The position numbers and the translations under genes are program-made. A stretch of DNA of 64,000 bases from Actinospineispora acaciae DSM 45401 (GTDB lineage Bacteria > Actinomycetota > Actinomycetes > Mycobacteriales > Pseudonocardiaceae): the NCBI RefSeq assembly GCF_000620785.1, contig NZ_JIAI01000018.1, positions 25,187 to 89,186 on the forward strand. Direction: 5' to 3'. A model generated the notes under the pieces. The model ran no database searches, was not told the DNA's origin, and was given only the letters and a program-made list of their open reading frames with translations. The first letter of the stretch is position 1. Every line of letters begins with the position of its first letter. This document shows positions 24,430 through 32,611 of the stretch, piece by piece.

Positions 24430-26067
24430 CTAGTCCTCGGCCTTCGACGCGTCGGACAGCGTGATCCGGGACGAGGCGTCGAACCTGACCCCTCGCACGC
24501 CCGGCGCCACCCCCAGCACCGTGCTCAGCTCCACCACCGGGACCACGCTGTGCTCGCGCAGCAGCCGCCGTTGCGCGGCGGCCACCAGCTCGGCCCGGCG
24601 GGCCGGGTCGGCGGCCCCCGCCTGCGCGGTGAGCACGCCGTCCAGCTCGCCGGGCGGGAACCGGTAGTAGTTCGCCCCGCCGGTCCAGTACCAGCCGCGC
24701 AGGATGTCCGGGTCGGCCCTGGTGATGTTGCCCCAGATCGCCTCGAAGTCACCGCCCTGCTGCACCTGGGTGTTCTCCGCGATGGGCCGTTCGACCAGCC
24801 GCAGCTCGATGCCGACCCGCCGGGCCTGCTGCTGGATCAGCTCCAGCGCCGGCTTGTTGGTCGCCGCGTTGGAGAAGAACGTCAGCGCGAAGCCCAGCCG
24901 CCGCCCGTCCCTGACCCGGATCCCGTCCGGCCCGGGGCGCCAGCCGGCCGCGTCCAGCGTGGCGCCCGCCTGGTCGGGGTCGAACCTCAGCGCGGCGCCC
25001 GCGTCGGCGTAGGCCGGCGTGGTCGAGGACAGCACGCCGGTGGCCGGGCGCGTCTTCGAGGTGAACACCGCGCTCACCAGCTCGGGCCGGTCGACGGACA
25101 GCGACAGCGCGGCGCGCACCGCGGGCTCGGAGACCAGCGGCCTGGCCAGGTTGAAGCTGATCCCGAACGGGATGCCCGGGTTGGCCCGATCGAGCAGTTG
25201 CACCCCGGCTGTCGTCAACGGCTGCTCGTCCTGCTGGCCGATGCTGCCGATGGCGTCCACCTCGCCGGAGACCAGGCTGCCGGTGCGCACCCCGGACTCC
25301 GGAACGATCCGGAACTCCAGCCGCTCCAGGTAGGCCTCGCCCTGGTGCGCCCACAGCGGCGAACCCCACCGGTAGCCGGCGCGCCTGGTCAGCGTGATCG
25401 ACAGGTTCTTGACGTAGTCGCCGAGCACGAACGGGCCGGTGCCGACCACCCGCTGGCAGCGCTCGTCGTCCGAGCGGGACACCGTCGCCGGGGCCAGGAT
25501 GCCCAGGCTGTGCGTGCTGGTGCCCTGCAGGAACTGCACGTTGGGCGCGGCGAACCGCACGGTGAACCGGGTCGGACCCTCCACGGTGGTGCCCCGGTAG
25601 CCGGCCAGGTAGCCCTTGGCCAGGGTGGCCCGCGCGCCCAGCTCGGGTATCCGGTCGAAGTTCTGTCTGACCACCTCGGCGGTCAGCGGCGTGCCGTCGC
25701 CGAACGTCACGCCCTCGCGCAGGGTGAAGGTGTACGCGCTGGCGTCCTGGTTCGGTTCCCAGGCGGTGGCCAGCCACGGCGTGATCCGCCCGGTGCCCGG
25801 GTCCTGGTCGGTCAGCGAGTCGACCAGCTGGCGCGCCGAGTAGATGCTGTCGTTGCTGCCCACCTGCTGCGGGTCGACGCAGCCCTGGTCGCTGGACACC
25901 GCGACACGCAGCGTGCCGCCCGGGCGCGCGGGGCCGGTCGGGGCGGCGCCGGTCGAGCCGCCGGAGCCGCATCCGGCCAGCGCCAGCGCGACCACGAGCG
26001 CGACACCGACCAGCCGGAACGGGCCGCGCGACGGCGGCCGGCCATGGTCCACTATGGACATGATCAC
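24430..26067 (-). CDS. ABC substrate-binding lipoprotein (SBP_bac_5 family), sulfur-linked
   Basis: This 545-residue solute-binding lipoprotein has signal-peptide lipobox 'LALAGC' (Cys33 from GTG 26067; ATG 26061 is an alternative start) and a family-5 body ('LREGVTFGDGTPLTAEVVRQ', 'GTGPFVLGDYVKNLSITL'). It is the first large gene of the leftward importer operon, 66 bp downstream of a 32-residue leader peptide with the 'RRHVDLLRV' signature that often precedes sulfur transport genes in actinomycetes. The ligand is therefore inferred to be sulfur-containing. A 7-bp-stem hairpin lies between the leader and this gene. Confidence 0.9.
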   Translation of the reverse strand: MIMSIVDHGRPPSRGPFRLVGVALVVALALAGCGSGGSTGAAPTGPARPGGTLRVAVSSDQGCVDPQQVGSNDSIYSARQLVDSLTDQDPGTGRITPWLATAWEPNQDASAYTFTLREGVTFGDGTPLTAEVVRQNFDRIPELGARATLAKGYLAGYRGTTVEGPTRFTVRFAAPNVQFLQGTSTHSLGILAPATVSRSDDERCQRVVGTGPFVLGDYVKNLSITLTRRAGYRWGSPLWAHQGEAYLERLEFRIVPESGVRTGSLVSGEVDAIGSIGQQDEQPLTTAGVQLLDRANPGIPFGISFNLARPLVSEPAVRAALSLSVDRPELVSAVFTSKTRPATGVLSSTTPAYADAGAALRFDPDQAGATLDAAGWRPGPDGIRVRDGRRLGFALTFFSNAATNKPALELIQQQARRVGIELRLVERPIAENTQVQQGGDFEAIWGNITRADPDILRGWYWTGGANYYRFPPGELDGVLTAQAGAADPARRAELVAAAQRRLLREHSVVPVVELSTVLGVAPGVRGVRFDASSRITLSDASKAED

Positions 26068-26078
26068 CGAGGGATTCC

Positions 26079-26097
26079 CCGCGACACGGGGTCGCGG
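26079..26097 (-). promoter_or_regulatory. Hairpin between leader peptide and importer gene
   Basis: CCGCGAC (26079-26085) and GTCGCGG (26091-26097) form a perfect 7-bp stem with a 5-nt loop, 11 bp before the binding-protein start. Its place between a Cys-containing leader peptide and the first structural gene is what an attenuator or ribosome-site mask would need. No alternative pairing was worked out. Confidence 0.4.
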
Positions 26098-26133
26098 ACC
26101 GATGTGCCGAGCTACGGACGGGGGAGGCGCGAC

Positions 26134-26232
26134 TCAGCGGGTACAGGCGGCGCTGGCCACCCGCAGCAGGTCGACATGCCGCCGATAGCAGCAGCCGCCG
26201 TCTCCGTAGAACGAGCGCACAACGACCTCCAT
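26134..26232 (-). CDS. 32-residue cysteine-containing leader peptide (leftward)
   Basis: This short frame starts at ATG 26232 and ends at TGA 26134. It carries a Cys pair ('GGCCYRR') followed by 'RRHVDLLRVASAACTR'. The 'RRHVDLLRV(A/S)SA(x)C' ending is the recognisable signature of actinobacterial leader peptides found upstream of sulfate, sulfonate and cysteine genes. It lies about 87 nt after the predicted transcript start and 66 nt before the importer binding-protein gene. The probable role is ribosome-mediated attenuation in response to cysteine supply; the signature is seen, the mechanism is inferred. Confidence 0.8.
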   Translation of the reverse strand: MEVVVRSFYGDGGCCYRRHVDLLRVASAACTR

Positions 26233-26325
26233 CGGTCCCGGCGGTAGCACCCGCTCCCGCTCGCGCGGGGGGTTGCTGCGACGTCGACGAGCCAGGTCTC
26301 TCGGCCGCTCTGGATGGTTCGCCCA

Positions 26326-26355
26326 AATATGCACAAACATTACTGGTGTAGTCAA
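26326..26355 (-). promoter_or_regulatory. Promoter for leftward leader and importer
   Basis: On the minus strand TTGACT (26350-26355), 18 bp and CATATT (26326-26331) lie in an AT-richer island, predicting a start near 26319. This gives a transcript leader of about 87 nt before the leader peptide. Confidence 0.5.
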
Positions 26356-26416
26356 GAATAACCGGCGTTCGTGCAGGTCGAAGCGGTGTGATCCGCGACC
26401 ACCGACTCTGGAGGCG

Positions 26417-26445
26417 TTGCCCAGACGGATCGCGTGTTGTACAAA
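26417..26445 (+). promoter_or_regulatory. Promoter for rightward leader and sulfonate importer
   Basis: TTGCCC (26417-26422), 17 bp and TACAAA (26440-26445) predict a transcript start at about 26452-26453, which coincides with the GTG of the leader peptide at 26453. The leader would thus be translated from a leaderless mRNA, common in actinobacteria. Confidence 0.5.
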
Positions 26446-26452
26446 GTGCACC

Positions 26453-26527
26453 GTGACCGCCACGGCCCTGATCCGGCGCATCGCTGTTGATCTGTGTCGA
26501 CTGCGCGGCGGCGTCTGTAGCCGCTGA
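26453..26527 (+). CDS. 24-residue cysteine-containing leader peptide (rightward)
   Basis: This short frame runs from GTG 26453 to TGA 26527 and encodes a 24-residue peptide ending 'RRIAVDLCRLRGGVCSR', a variant of the Arg-Arg...Val-Asp-Leu...Cys signature of sulfur leader peptides. It has two cysteines near the end. No ribosome site precedes it, but the predicted -10 box ends 7 bp before the GTG, as expected for leaderless translation. The first importer gene begins 54 bp after its stop. The larger open frame starting at 26273 is not needed to explain it. It is likely a cysteine-responsive attenuator. Confidence 0.7.
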   Translation: MTATALIRRIAVDLCRLRGGVCSR

Positions 26528-26581
26528 CCCACCGCCCGACAGTCCCACCCGCGCGCGACGGTTTCATCCACAGGGGTGTTC

Positions 26582-27439
26582 ATGACGTTCGCAGGCCCGC
26601 GAACCGCGCCCGGCCGCGCCTCGCCGCCGCCCGGTGCCCGCGCCCGACGGCGTGGGTCGCGGCTGGCCCGGCTCGGGCTGCCGCTGCTCTCGCTGGTGGC
26701 GTTCGTCGCGCTGTGGCAGCTGGTGGTGTCGCTGCGGCTGTGGAACGAGACGCTGGTGCCCGGCCCCGGGGCGGTGTGGCGCGCGTTCGTGCAGACCTCG
26801 GTCACGCACGACGGCACCCGCGGCTACTCCGGCACGTTCCTCTACGAGCACTTCCTGATCAGCATCGGGCGGATCCTCTACGGCGCCGGGGCCGGCATCG
26901 CGCTGGGGATCGCGCTCGGGCTGGTCATGGGGCTGACGCCGTGGCTGCGGGCGGTGTTCGAGCCGTGGGTGACGTTCCTGCGCGCGCTGCCGCCGCTGGC
27001 CTACTTCTCGCTGCTGATCATCTGGCTGGGCATCGACGAGCCACCCAAGATCACTTTGCTGGCGGTGGCGGCGTTCCCGCCGGTCGCGGTGGCCACCACG
27101 ACGGCGGTGATCGCGGCGCCGCGCGGTCTGGTCGAGGCGGCGCGGGCGCTGGGCGCCGGGCGGTTCGAGGTGGTCAGGGACGTGGTGGTGCCCTCGGCGC
27201 TGCCGGAGACGATCACCGGCATCCGGCTGGCGGTGGGCGTCGCGTACTCCTCGCTGGTCGCGGCGGAGCTGGTGAACGGGCTGCCGGGGATCGGTGGCAT
27301 GGTCCGCGACGCCGCCAACTACAACAACACCCCGGTGGTGCTGGTGGGAATCGTGGTGATCGGGGTGTCCGGCCTGCTCATCGACGCGCTGCTGCAACTG
27401 GCCGAACGCCGGATCGTCCCGTGGCGAGGAAGGCTCTGA
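26582..27439 (+). CDS. ssuC: Sulfonate/taurine-type ABC permease (SsuC/TauC class)
   Basis: This 285-residue permease of the nitrate/sulfonate/taurine class has a basic N-terminus and six likely helices, with 'RALPPLAYFSLLIIWLGIDE' and the EAA loop 'VEAARALGAGRFEVVRDVVV'. It provides the membrane channel for import of an aliphatic sulfonate or taurine. ATG 26582 is preferred over GTG 26576 because AGGGG lies 6 bp upstream. It is preceded by a Cys leader peptide and followed by the binding protein and ATPase. SsuC and TauC cannot be told apart safely here. Confidence 0.87.
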   Translation: MTFAGPRTAPGRASPPPGARARRRGSRLARLGLPLLSLVAFVALWQLVVSLRLWNETLVPGPGAVWRAFVQTSVTHDGTRGYSGTFLYEHFLISIGRILYGAGAGIALGIALGLVMGLTPWLRAVFEPWVTFLRALPPLAYFSLLIIWLGIDEPPKITLLAVAAFPPVAVATTTAVIAAPRGLVEAARALGAGRFEVVRDVVVPSALPETITGIRLAVGVAYSSLVAAELVNGLPGIGGMVRDAANYNNTPVVLVGIVVIGVSGLLIDALLQLAERRIVPWRGRL

Positions 27440-27444
27440 TCGTA

Positions 27445-28482
27445 ATGAGACGTTTCAACCGGGTGCTGGGCGCGCTCGCCGCCGTCGTCGTGGTGGGGCT
27501 CGCGGCGGGGTGCGCGGGGCCGGGCGGCGGCGGTGGAGGCGACCGCGACAAGACGCTGCGGCTGGCCTACCAGGCGTTCCCGAGCGGCGACCTGATCGTG
27601 AAGAACCAGCGCTGGCTGGAGCAGGCGCTGCCCGGCTACACGATCAAGTGGACCAAGTTCGAGTCGGGGGCCAGCGTCAACCAGGCCTTCCTCGGCGACG
27701 CGGTGGACATCGGGGCGATCGGCTCCAGCCCGGTCGCGCGCGGCCTGTCCGGCGCCTCGCCCATCCCGTACAAGGTGGCGTTCGTGCTGGACGTGGCCGG
27801 CGACAACGAGGCGCTGGTGGCGCGGCGGGCATCCGGCGTGAGCTCGGTCGAGCAGCTGCGCGGGCGGCGGGTCGCCACCCCGTTCGCCTCCACCGCGCAC
27901 TACAGCCTGCTGGCCGCGCTGGCCAAGGCAAGGCTGTCCGCGTCCGACGTCAGGCTGGTGGACCTGCAGCCGCAGGCCATCATCGCGGCCTGGGAGCGCG
28001 GCGACATCGACGCCGCCTACACCTGGCTGCCCACCCTGGACCAGCTGCGCGGCTCCGGCACCACCCTGGTCACCAGCCGGACGATCGCCACCGACGGCAA
28101 GCCCACCCTGGACCTCGCGGTGGTCTCGGACCAGCTGATCGCCCGGCACCCGGAGGTGGTGGCGGCCTGGCGCAAGGCGCAGTCCCGGGCGCTGGAGCTC
28201 ATCGCGCGCGACCGCCGCGCGGCGGCCACCCACATCGGCCAGGAGCTCAACATCGGTCCGGACGCCGCGCTCGCCCAGCTCGAACAGGGCGTCTACCTCA
28301 CGCCCGCGCAGGTCGCCTCCCCGGAGTGGCTGGGCACCGACGGCAACCCCGGCAACCTGGCGAACAACCTGGGCAGCGCCGCCAGGTTCCTGCTCGACCA
28401 GAAGCAGATCGACAAGGCGCCGACGCCGGAGCTCCTGCGCGGCTCGCTGTACCTGACCGGACTGCCCGGTGAGCTCCAGTAG
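27445..28482 (+). CDS. ssuA: Sulfonate/taurine-binding lipoprotein (SsuA/TauA class)
   Basis: This 345-residue periplasmic-binding lipoprotein has lipobox 'LAAGC' (Cys23) and an NMT1/TauA-type body: 'LRLAYQAFPSGDLIVKNQ', 'GDAVDIGAIGSSPVARGL', 'YKVAFVLDVAGDNEALVARR' and 'RGRRVATPFASTAHYSLLAA'. The last two segments are typical of taurine-binding proteins. It captures the ligand outside the membrane for the SsuC/TauC-type channel. It starts 5 bp after the permease stop, and its 3' end overlaps the ATPase gene by 14 bp. Confidence 0.88.
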   Translation: MRRFNRVLGALAAVVVVGLAAGCAGPGGGGGGDRDKTLRLAYQAFPSGDLIVKNQRWLEQALPGYTIKWTKFESGASVNQAFLGDAVDIGAIGSSPVARGLSGASPIPYKVAFVLDVAGDNEALVARRASGVSSVEQLRGRRVATPFASTAHYSLLAALAKARLSASDVRLVDLQPQAIIAAWERGDIDAAYTWLPTLDQLRGSGTTLVTSRTIATDGKPTLDLAVVSDQLIARHPEVVAAWRKAQSRALELIARDRRAAATHIGQELNIGPDAALAQLEQGVYLTPAQVASPEWLGTDGNPGNLANNLGSAARFLLDQKQIDKAPTPELLRGSLYLTGLPGELQ

Positions 28483-29254
28483 CGCGCCGGCCCCGGTCCG
28501 GACGGCGGCCGCGGTCTCGCTGGCCGGGGTGACGCACCGCTACGGCAGCGTCACCGCCGTCGGGCCGCTGAGCCTGGACATCCCGGCCGGGGAGTTCCTG
28601 GTGCTGGCCGGCGCCTCGGGCTGCGGCAAGACCACCCTGCTCCGGCTGATCGCCGGTTTCGAGCCGGCCGGCGAAGGAACCGTGCTCGTCGCCGGGCACC
28701 CGCCGGAGCCAGGCAGGTCCGCCGGCGTGGTGTTCCAGCAGCCCCGGCTGTTCCCCTGGCGCACCGTCGGCGGGAACATCGACCTCGCGCTGCGCTACGC
28801 CGGGGTGCCCAAGCGGGAGCGCCCGGCCCGGCGGGAGGCGCTGCTGGACCGGGTCGGCCTGCACGACACCGCCCGCCGGCGGATCTGGGAGATCTCCGGC
28901 GGCCAACAGCAACGGGTGGCCATCGCCAGGGTGCTCGCCGCCGACAACCCGCTGTTCCTGCTGGACGAGCCGTTCGCCGCGCTCGACGCGCTGACCAGGG
29001 AGCGGCTGCAGGAGGACGTCCGGCGGGTGAGCATCGACTCCGCCCGCACGTCCGTGTTCGTCACCCACAGCGCCGACGAGGCGGTGTTCCTCGGCTCCCG
29101 CGTGGTCGTACTGACCCCGCGTCCCGGGCGGGTCGCGCTGGACCTGCCGGTGGACCTGCCGCGCGGCGCTGTCGACCCGGCCGAGGTCCGCGAGTCGGCC
29201 CGGTTCGCCGAGCTGCGCAACGAGGTCGCCCGCGCGGTTCGGACGGCAACCTGA
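28469..29254 (+). CDS. ssuB: Sulfonate/taurine-type ABC ATPase (SsuB/TauB class)
   Basis: This 261-residue ATPase has Walker A 'GASGCGKTT', Q-loop 'VVFQQPRLFPWRTV', signature 'SGGQQQR', Walker B 'LFLLDEPFAALD' and switch His in 'VFVTHSADEAVFLGSRVVVL'. The FPWRTV sequence after the Q-loop is typical of the nitrate/sulfonate/taurine group. It powers the importer encoded upstream. GTG 28469 lies inside the binding-protein gene, so translation is probably coupled. A beta-carbonic-anhydrase-like gene follows after 41 bp. Confidence 0.9.
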   Translation: MSSSSAPAPVRTAAAVSLAGVTHRYGSVTAVGPLSLDIPAGEFLVLAGASGCGKTTLLRLIAGFEPAGEGTVLVAGHPPEPGRSAGVVFQQPRLFPWRTVGGNIDLALRYAGVPKRERPARREALLDRVGLHDTARRRIWEISGGQQQRVAIARVLAADNPLFLLDEPFAALDALTRERLQEDVRRVSIDSARTSVFVTHSADEAVFLGSRVVVLTPRPGRVALDLPVDLPRGAVDPAEVRESARFAELRNEVARAVRTAT

Positions 29255-29295
29255 TCGCGAGAGTCACCGCATCGATCGATCTGAGGGAGATCATC

Positions 29296-29790
29296 GTGTC
29301 TGTCACCGACGAACTGCTCGAACACAACGCCGCATATGCCGCGTCCTTCATCGGGCCGCTGCCCCTCCCACCGGCGAAGCACCTCGCCGTCGTGGCCTGC
29401 ATGGACGCCCGGCTCAACGTCTACGGCATCCTCGGCTTGCGGGAAGGGGAGGCCCATGTCATCCGCAACGCCGGCGGTGTGATCACCGATGACGAGATCC
29501 GCTCGTTGGCGATCAGCCAGCGCCTGCTCGGCACCGAGGAGATCATCCTCATCCACCACACCGACTGCGGCATGCTGACATTCACCGACGACGCCTTCAA
29601 GGCCGCGATCCAACAGGAAACCGGTATCAAGCCCCCTTGGGCGGCCGAGTCGTTCTCCGACCTGGACGCCGATGTCCGGCAGTCCATCGCGCGCATCGAA
29701 GCCAGCCCGTTCATCCCGAAGAAGACATCCATCCGCGGCTTCGTCTTCGACGTTGCCACCGGGAAGCTCGACGAGGTCAGGAGGCCGTAG
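29296..29790 (+). CDS. Beta-carbonic anhydrase family protein, possible COS hydrolase
   Basis: This 164-residue cytoplasmic zinc enzyme has the beta-class ligand set: Cys35 and the Asp37/Arg39 dyad in 'CMDARL', and His88 and Cys91 in 'HHTDCGM'. Length and sequence match the short clade that includes M. tuberculosis Rv1284 and the carbonyl sulfide hydrolase of Thiobacillus ('HVIRNAGGVITDDEIRSLAI', C-terminal 'GFVFDVATGKLDEV'). Its position directly after the sulfonate importer supports a role in handling COS or CS2, or supplying bicarbonate in sulfur metabolism. Start GTG 29296 follows GAGGGAG. Confidence 0.88.
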   Translation: MSVTDELLEHNAAYAASFIGPLPLPPAKHLAVVACMDARLNVYGILGLREGEAHVIRNAGGVITDDEIRSLAISQRLLGTEEIILIHHTDCGMLTFTDDAFKAAIQQETGIKPPWAAESFSDLDADVRQSIARIEASPFIPKKTSIRGFVFDVATGKLDEVRRP

Positions 29791-29810
29791 TTCGCACGAC
29801 CATGAGCTGA

Positions 29811-31058
29811 TCACCGGGCCACGCCCCCGACCCGACCGGTGAGGGCGGCGGCCGGAATCACCGCGAGCGCCAGGACGCCGCCGGCCAGGGCGAGCGCCGG
29901 GTAGCTGGTGGCCGCGACCATGAGCCCGGATCCCATTCCGCCGGTGGCTCCGGAGATGGCGATGGAGACATCCACCGCGCCCTGTGTCTTTGCGCGGGTG
30001 GCCAGCGGCACGGTGTCGGCGATCACGGCCGTGCCCGCGATGAGCCCGAGGTTCCAGCCCAGCCCGAGCAACGCCATCGCCACCGCCAGCAGCGCCACGG
30101 AGTCGCCGGGCGCGACCGCGGCGAGCACCCCCGCCCCGAGCAGCGTCGCCCCGGACGCGGCGGCGACAGGCAGCCGGCCAACGCGGTCGACCAGCCAGCC
30201 GGTCAACGGTGACGGCAGGTACATGGCGGCGACGTGGACCGCGATCACGAACCCGGCGGCGGCCGTGCCGTGACCGTGCTGGACCAGGTGGACCGGTGCC
30301 ATGGTCATGATCGCCACCATCACGAGCTGCGTCAGCGCCATGACGAACCCGCCGACGGCGACTCCCCTGCCGGAGCCGCCGGCCCGTGTCGAGGCCGGCG
30401 CGGCCACCGGGTCGGTCGTGCCCAGCTCGCGGGCCAACAGCAGGGGGTCCGGGCGCAGGTGGACGGCCAGCACGAGCGCGGCCAGCGCGTAGGCGACGGT
30501 GCTGAGCAGAAACGGTCCGGCCAGGTGGGGAAGGCCCACGGCGTGGGCCAGCGCGCCGGTGGGGGCCGCCAGGTTGGGGCCGACGACACCGCCGACGGTG
30601 GTGGCCACCAGCACGGTGGACACGGCGCGGCCGCGGTGGGAGGCGGTGGCCAGGTCGGCCCCGGCGTAGCGGGCCTGCAGGTTGGCCGCGGTGCCCGCGC
30701 CGTACACGAACAGGGCGACGAACAGCAGGACCGGGGCGTCCAGGGCCGAGGCGACGATGACACCGAGGCTGCCGATCGCGCCGGTGAGGTATCCGGTGGC
30801 GAGGCCGAGGCGACGGCCCCGGGCGTGCGAGAGGCGGCCCACCGCGACGGCGGCGAGCGCGGAGCCGCTGGTGAACAGGGCACTGGGCAGCCCGGCCATG
30901 CCGGTGGAGCCGAGCATGTCCTGGGCCAACAGCGCGCCGACGGTGACCCCGGCGGCCAGCCCCGCGCCGCTGAGGATCTGCGCGGAGACCAGGACGGTCA
31001 GCACGCGGCGCTGTGCTCGGGTGATCTCGATGGGATGCGGGTCGGGGGCGCCGCTCAC
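29811..31058 (-). CDS. MFS transporter
   Basis: This 415-residue MFS protein has about 12 hydrophobic segments and 'SGSALAAVAVGRLSHARGRR' as the first cytoplasmic-loop motif. GTG 31058 is taken as the start because the upstream frame has no closer ATG, GTG or TTG before the sequence turns Arg/His-rich; its ribosome site is weak. It converges on the carbonic anhydrase gene with 20 bp between stops, and diverges from the frameshifted MFS gene at 31281. Its substrate cannot be predicted; drug efflux or sugar/organic acid transport are both possible. Confidence 0.8.
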   Translation of the reverse strand: MSGAPDPHPIEITRAQRRVLTVLVSAQILSGAGLAAGVTVGALLAQDMLGSTGMAGLPSALFTSGSALAAVAVGRLSHARGRRLGLATGYLTGAIGSLGVIVASALDAPVLLFVALFVYGAGTAANLQARYAGADLATASHRGRAVSTVLVATTVGGVVGPNLAAPTGALAHAVGLPHLAGPFLLSTVAYALAALVLAVHLRPDPLLLARELGTTDPVAAPASTRAGGSGRGVAVGGFVMALTQLVMVAIMTMAPVHLVQHGHGTAAAGFVIAVHVAAMYLPSPLTGWLVDRVGRLPVAAASGATLLGAGVLAAVAPGDSVALLAVAMALLGLGWNLGLIAGTAVIADTVPLATRAKTQGAVDVSIAISGATGGMGSGLMVAATSYPALALAGGVLALAVIPAAALTGRVGGVAR

Positions 31059-31280
31059 CGGGCGGACGAGTCCGGACGCACGAACCTTCCGATACGCGGA
31101 ACGACTCCGATGTGTGCCGTCATGCCGTCCTCCCTGCACGCGGTGCGGTCGCGGCCGTTGTAGACGCCGATGGTGTACACACCCCGGCGCGGCCGGCCAC
31201 TTGACAGCGGCGGGTGTGGCGCCGTTCACTGAATTGGCCAGTCCACAGACCAACACCGTCGTCGGTCCGGAAGGGGCACC
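31059..31280. promoter_or_regulatory. Divergent intergenic region between two MFS genes
   Basis: No gene is seen in these 222 bp. TTGACA at 31201-31206 is a good rightward -35 box without a clear -10. An imperfect inverted repeat, TTGGCC (31234-31239) and GACCAA (31248-31253), lies just upstream of the start of the gene at 31281 and has the look of a GntR-type operator. Confidence 0.35.
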
Positions 31281-32595
31281 ATGGCCGTGACGCCCAGCCG
31301 CCGCCGTTTCCGCTACCGCTGGGTGGTGCTGGGCACCGACTTCGGCGTGCCTGGGGCTCAACTACGCCGACCGGAGCGCGATCAGCGTCGCGGCGCCGTT
31401 CATCATCGCCGAGTTCGGGTTCTCCAACGCCGAGTTCGGCGTGATACTGAGCGTCTTCTTCTTCGGCTATGCGCCGTTCAACTGGATCGGCGGCCACCTC
31501 TCGGACAAGCTCGGACCCCGGCTGGTGCTGGGCACCGCGCTGGCCTGGTGGTCCACCTTCACCGCGCTGACCGCGGCCGGTGCCGGGTTCGTCAGCTTCC
31601 TCGTCGTCCGGTTCCTGTTCGGCTTCGGCGAGGGACCGCAGGCGACGGTGACGGCGAAGACCATGTCGAACTGGTTCCCGCAGCGGGAGCTGGGCCGGGC
31701 GCTGGGCGTGGCGAACGCCTCGACCCCGCTGGGCGCCGCGGTCGCCTCCCCGATCGTGGTGGGGATCCTGGAGGCCAGCCACAACAACTGGCGGCTCGCC
31801 TTCCTCATCCTGGGCGGGGTCGGGCTGCTGTTCGCGGTCGGCTGGTTCGTCGTGGTGCGCGACACGCCGGAACAGCACCCGTGGGTCTCGCGGGCCGAGC
31901 GCGACGAGATCGTCCCGCACCGGGCCGGCGGCGCCCCGGACCCGGACCGGGCGCACGACGCGCCGCCGGTGCGCCGCTACCTGCGCGAGCCGCTGGTCTG
32001 GAGCACCGGGTTCGCGTTCTTCGGCTACGCCTGGGTGCTCTACACGTTCCTGTCCTGGTTCCCGGTGTACCTGCTGCAGGCCCAGCACGTGAGCCTGTCC
32101 GAGCTGGCCTGGGCCGGCGCGGTGCCGTGGGTGGTCGGGTTCCTCGGCCTGGTCGCCGGCGGGATGGTCACCGACTGGCTGGCCCGCCGCACCGGGCGGC
32201 CGCCGGAGGCCCGCAAGGCGATCATCGTGGTCAGCCTGCTGGTCACCGCCCTGCTGATGGGCCTGTCCATGACCGCCTCGAACCTGGCCTCGGCGGTGCT
32301 GCTGATGTCCGGCGTGCTGTTCTTCATGTACCTCACCGGCGCCCAGTACTTCGCCATCATCGCCGACCTGGTGCCGGCCGTCCGGTACGGCGGCGTGGTC
32401 GGCTTCGTGCACTTCGTGTCCAACTGCGCCGGGATCGCCGCGCCGTTCATCGTCGGCTGGATCCTCGACCGGACCCGGTCCTGGGCGTTGACGTTCGGCC
32501 TGGCCGCCGGGATCTGCGCCGCCGGCGGCCTGTGCATGCTCGCCTTCGGCGCGATCTCCCGGCTACGGAACCTGGAGCGTGCGACCGCCGGATGA
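31281..32595 (+). pseudogene. Frameshifted ACS-type MFS transporter
   Basis: ATG 31281 (after GGAAGGGG) opens a frame that begins like an anion:cation symporter ('RRRFRYRWVVLGTDFGV') but goes off at 31351. The rest, beginning 'LGLNYADRSAISVAAPFIIA', is in the next frame and continues intact to 32595 ('VFFFGYAPFNWIGGHLSDKL'). Removing one C from the CC at 31351-31352 restores a continuous ~437-residue protein. A single-base insertion is therefore present, either a true mutation or a sequencing error. The family imports organic anions such as sugar acids. The PhyH dioxygenase gene starts 16 bp downstream and probably shares the transcript. Confidence 0.85.
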
Positions 32596-32611
32596 ATGGG
32601 AGGAGACAGAC

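Noticed and set aside
26273..26452. N-terminal part of the 84-codon frame ending at 26527
   Set aside because: The promoter-like sequences lie inside it; only the last 24 codons match a sulfur leader peptide.
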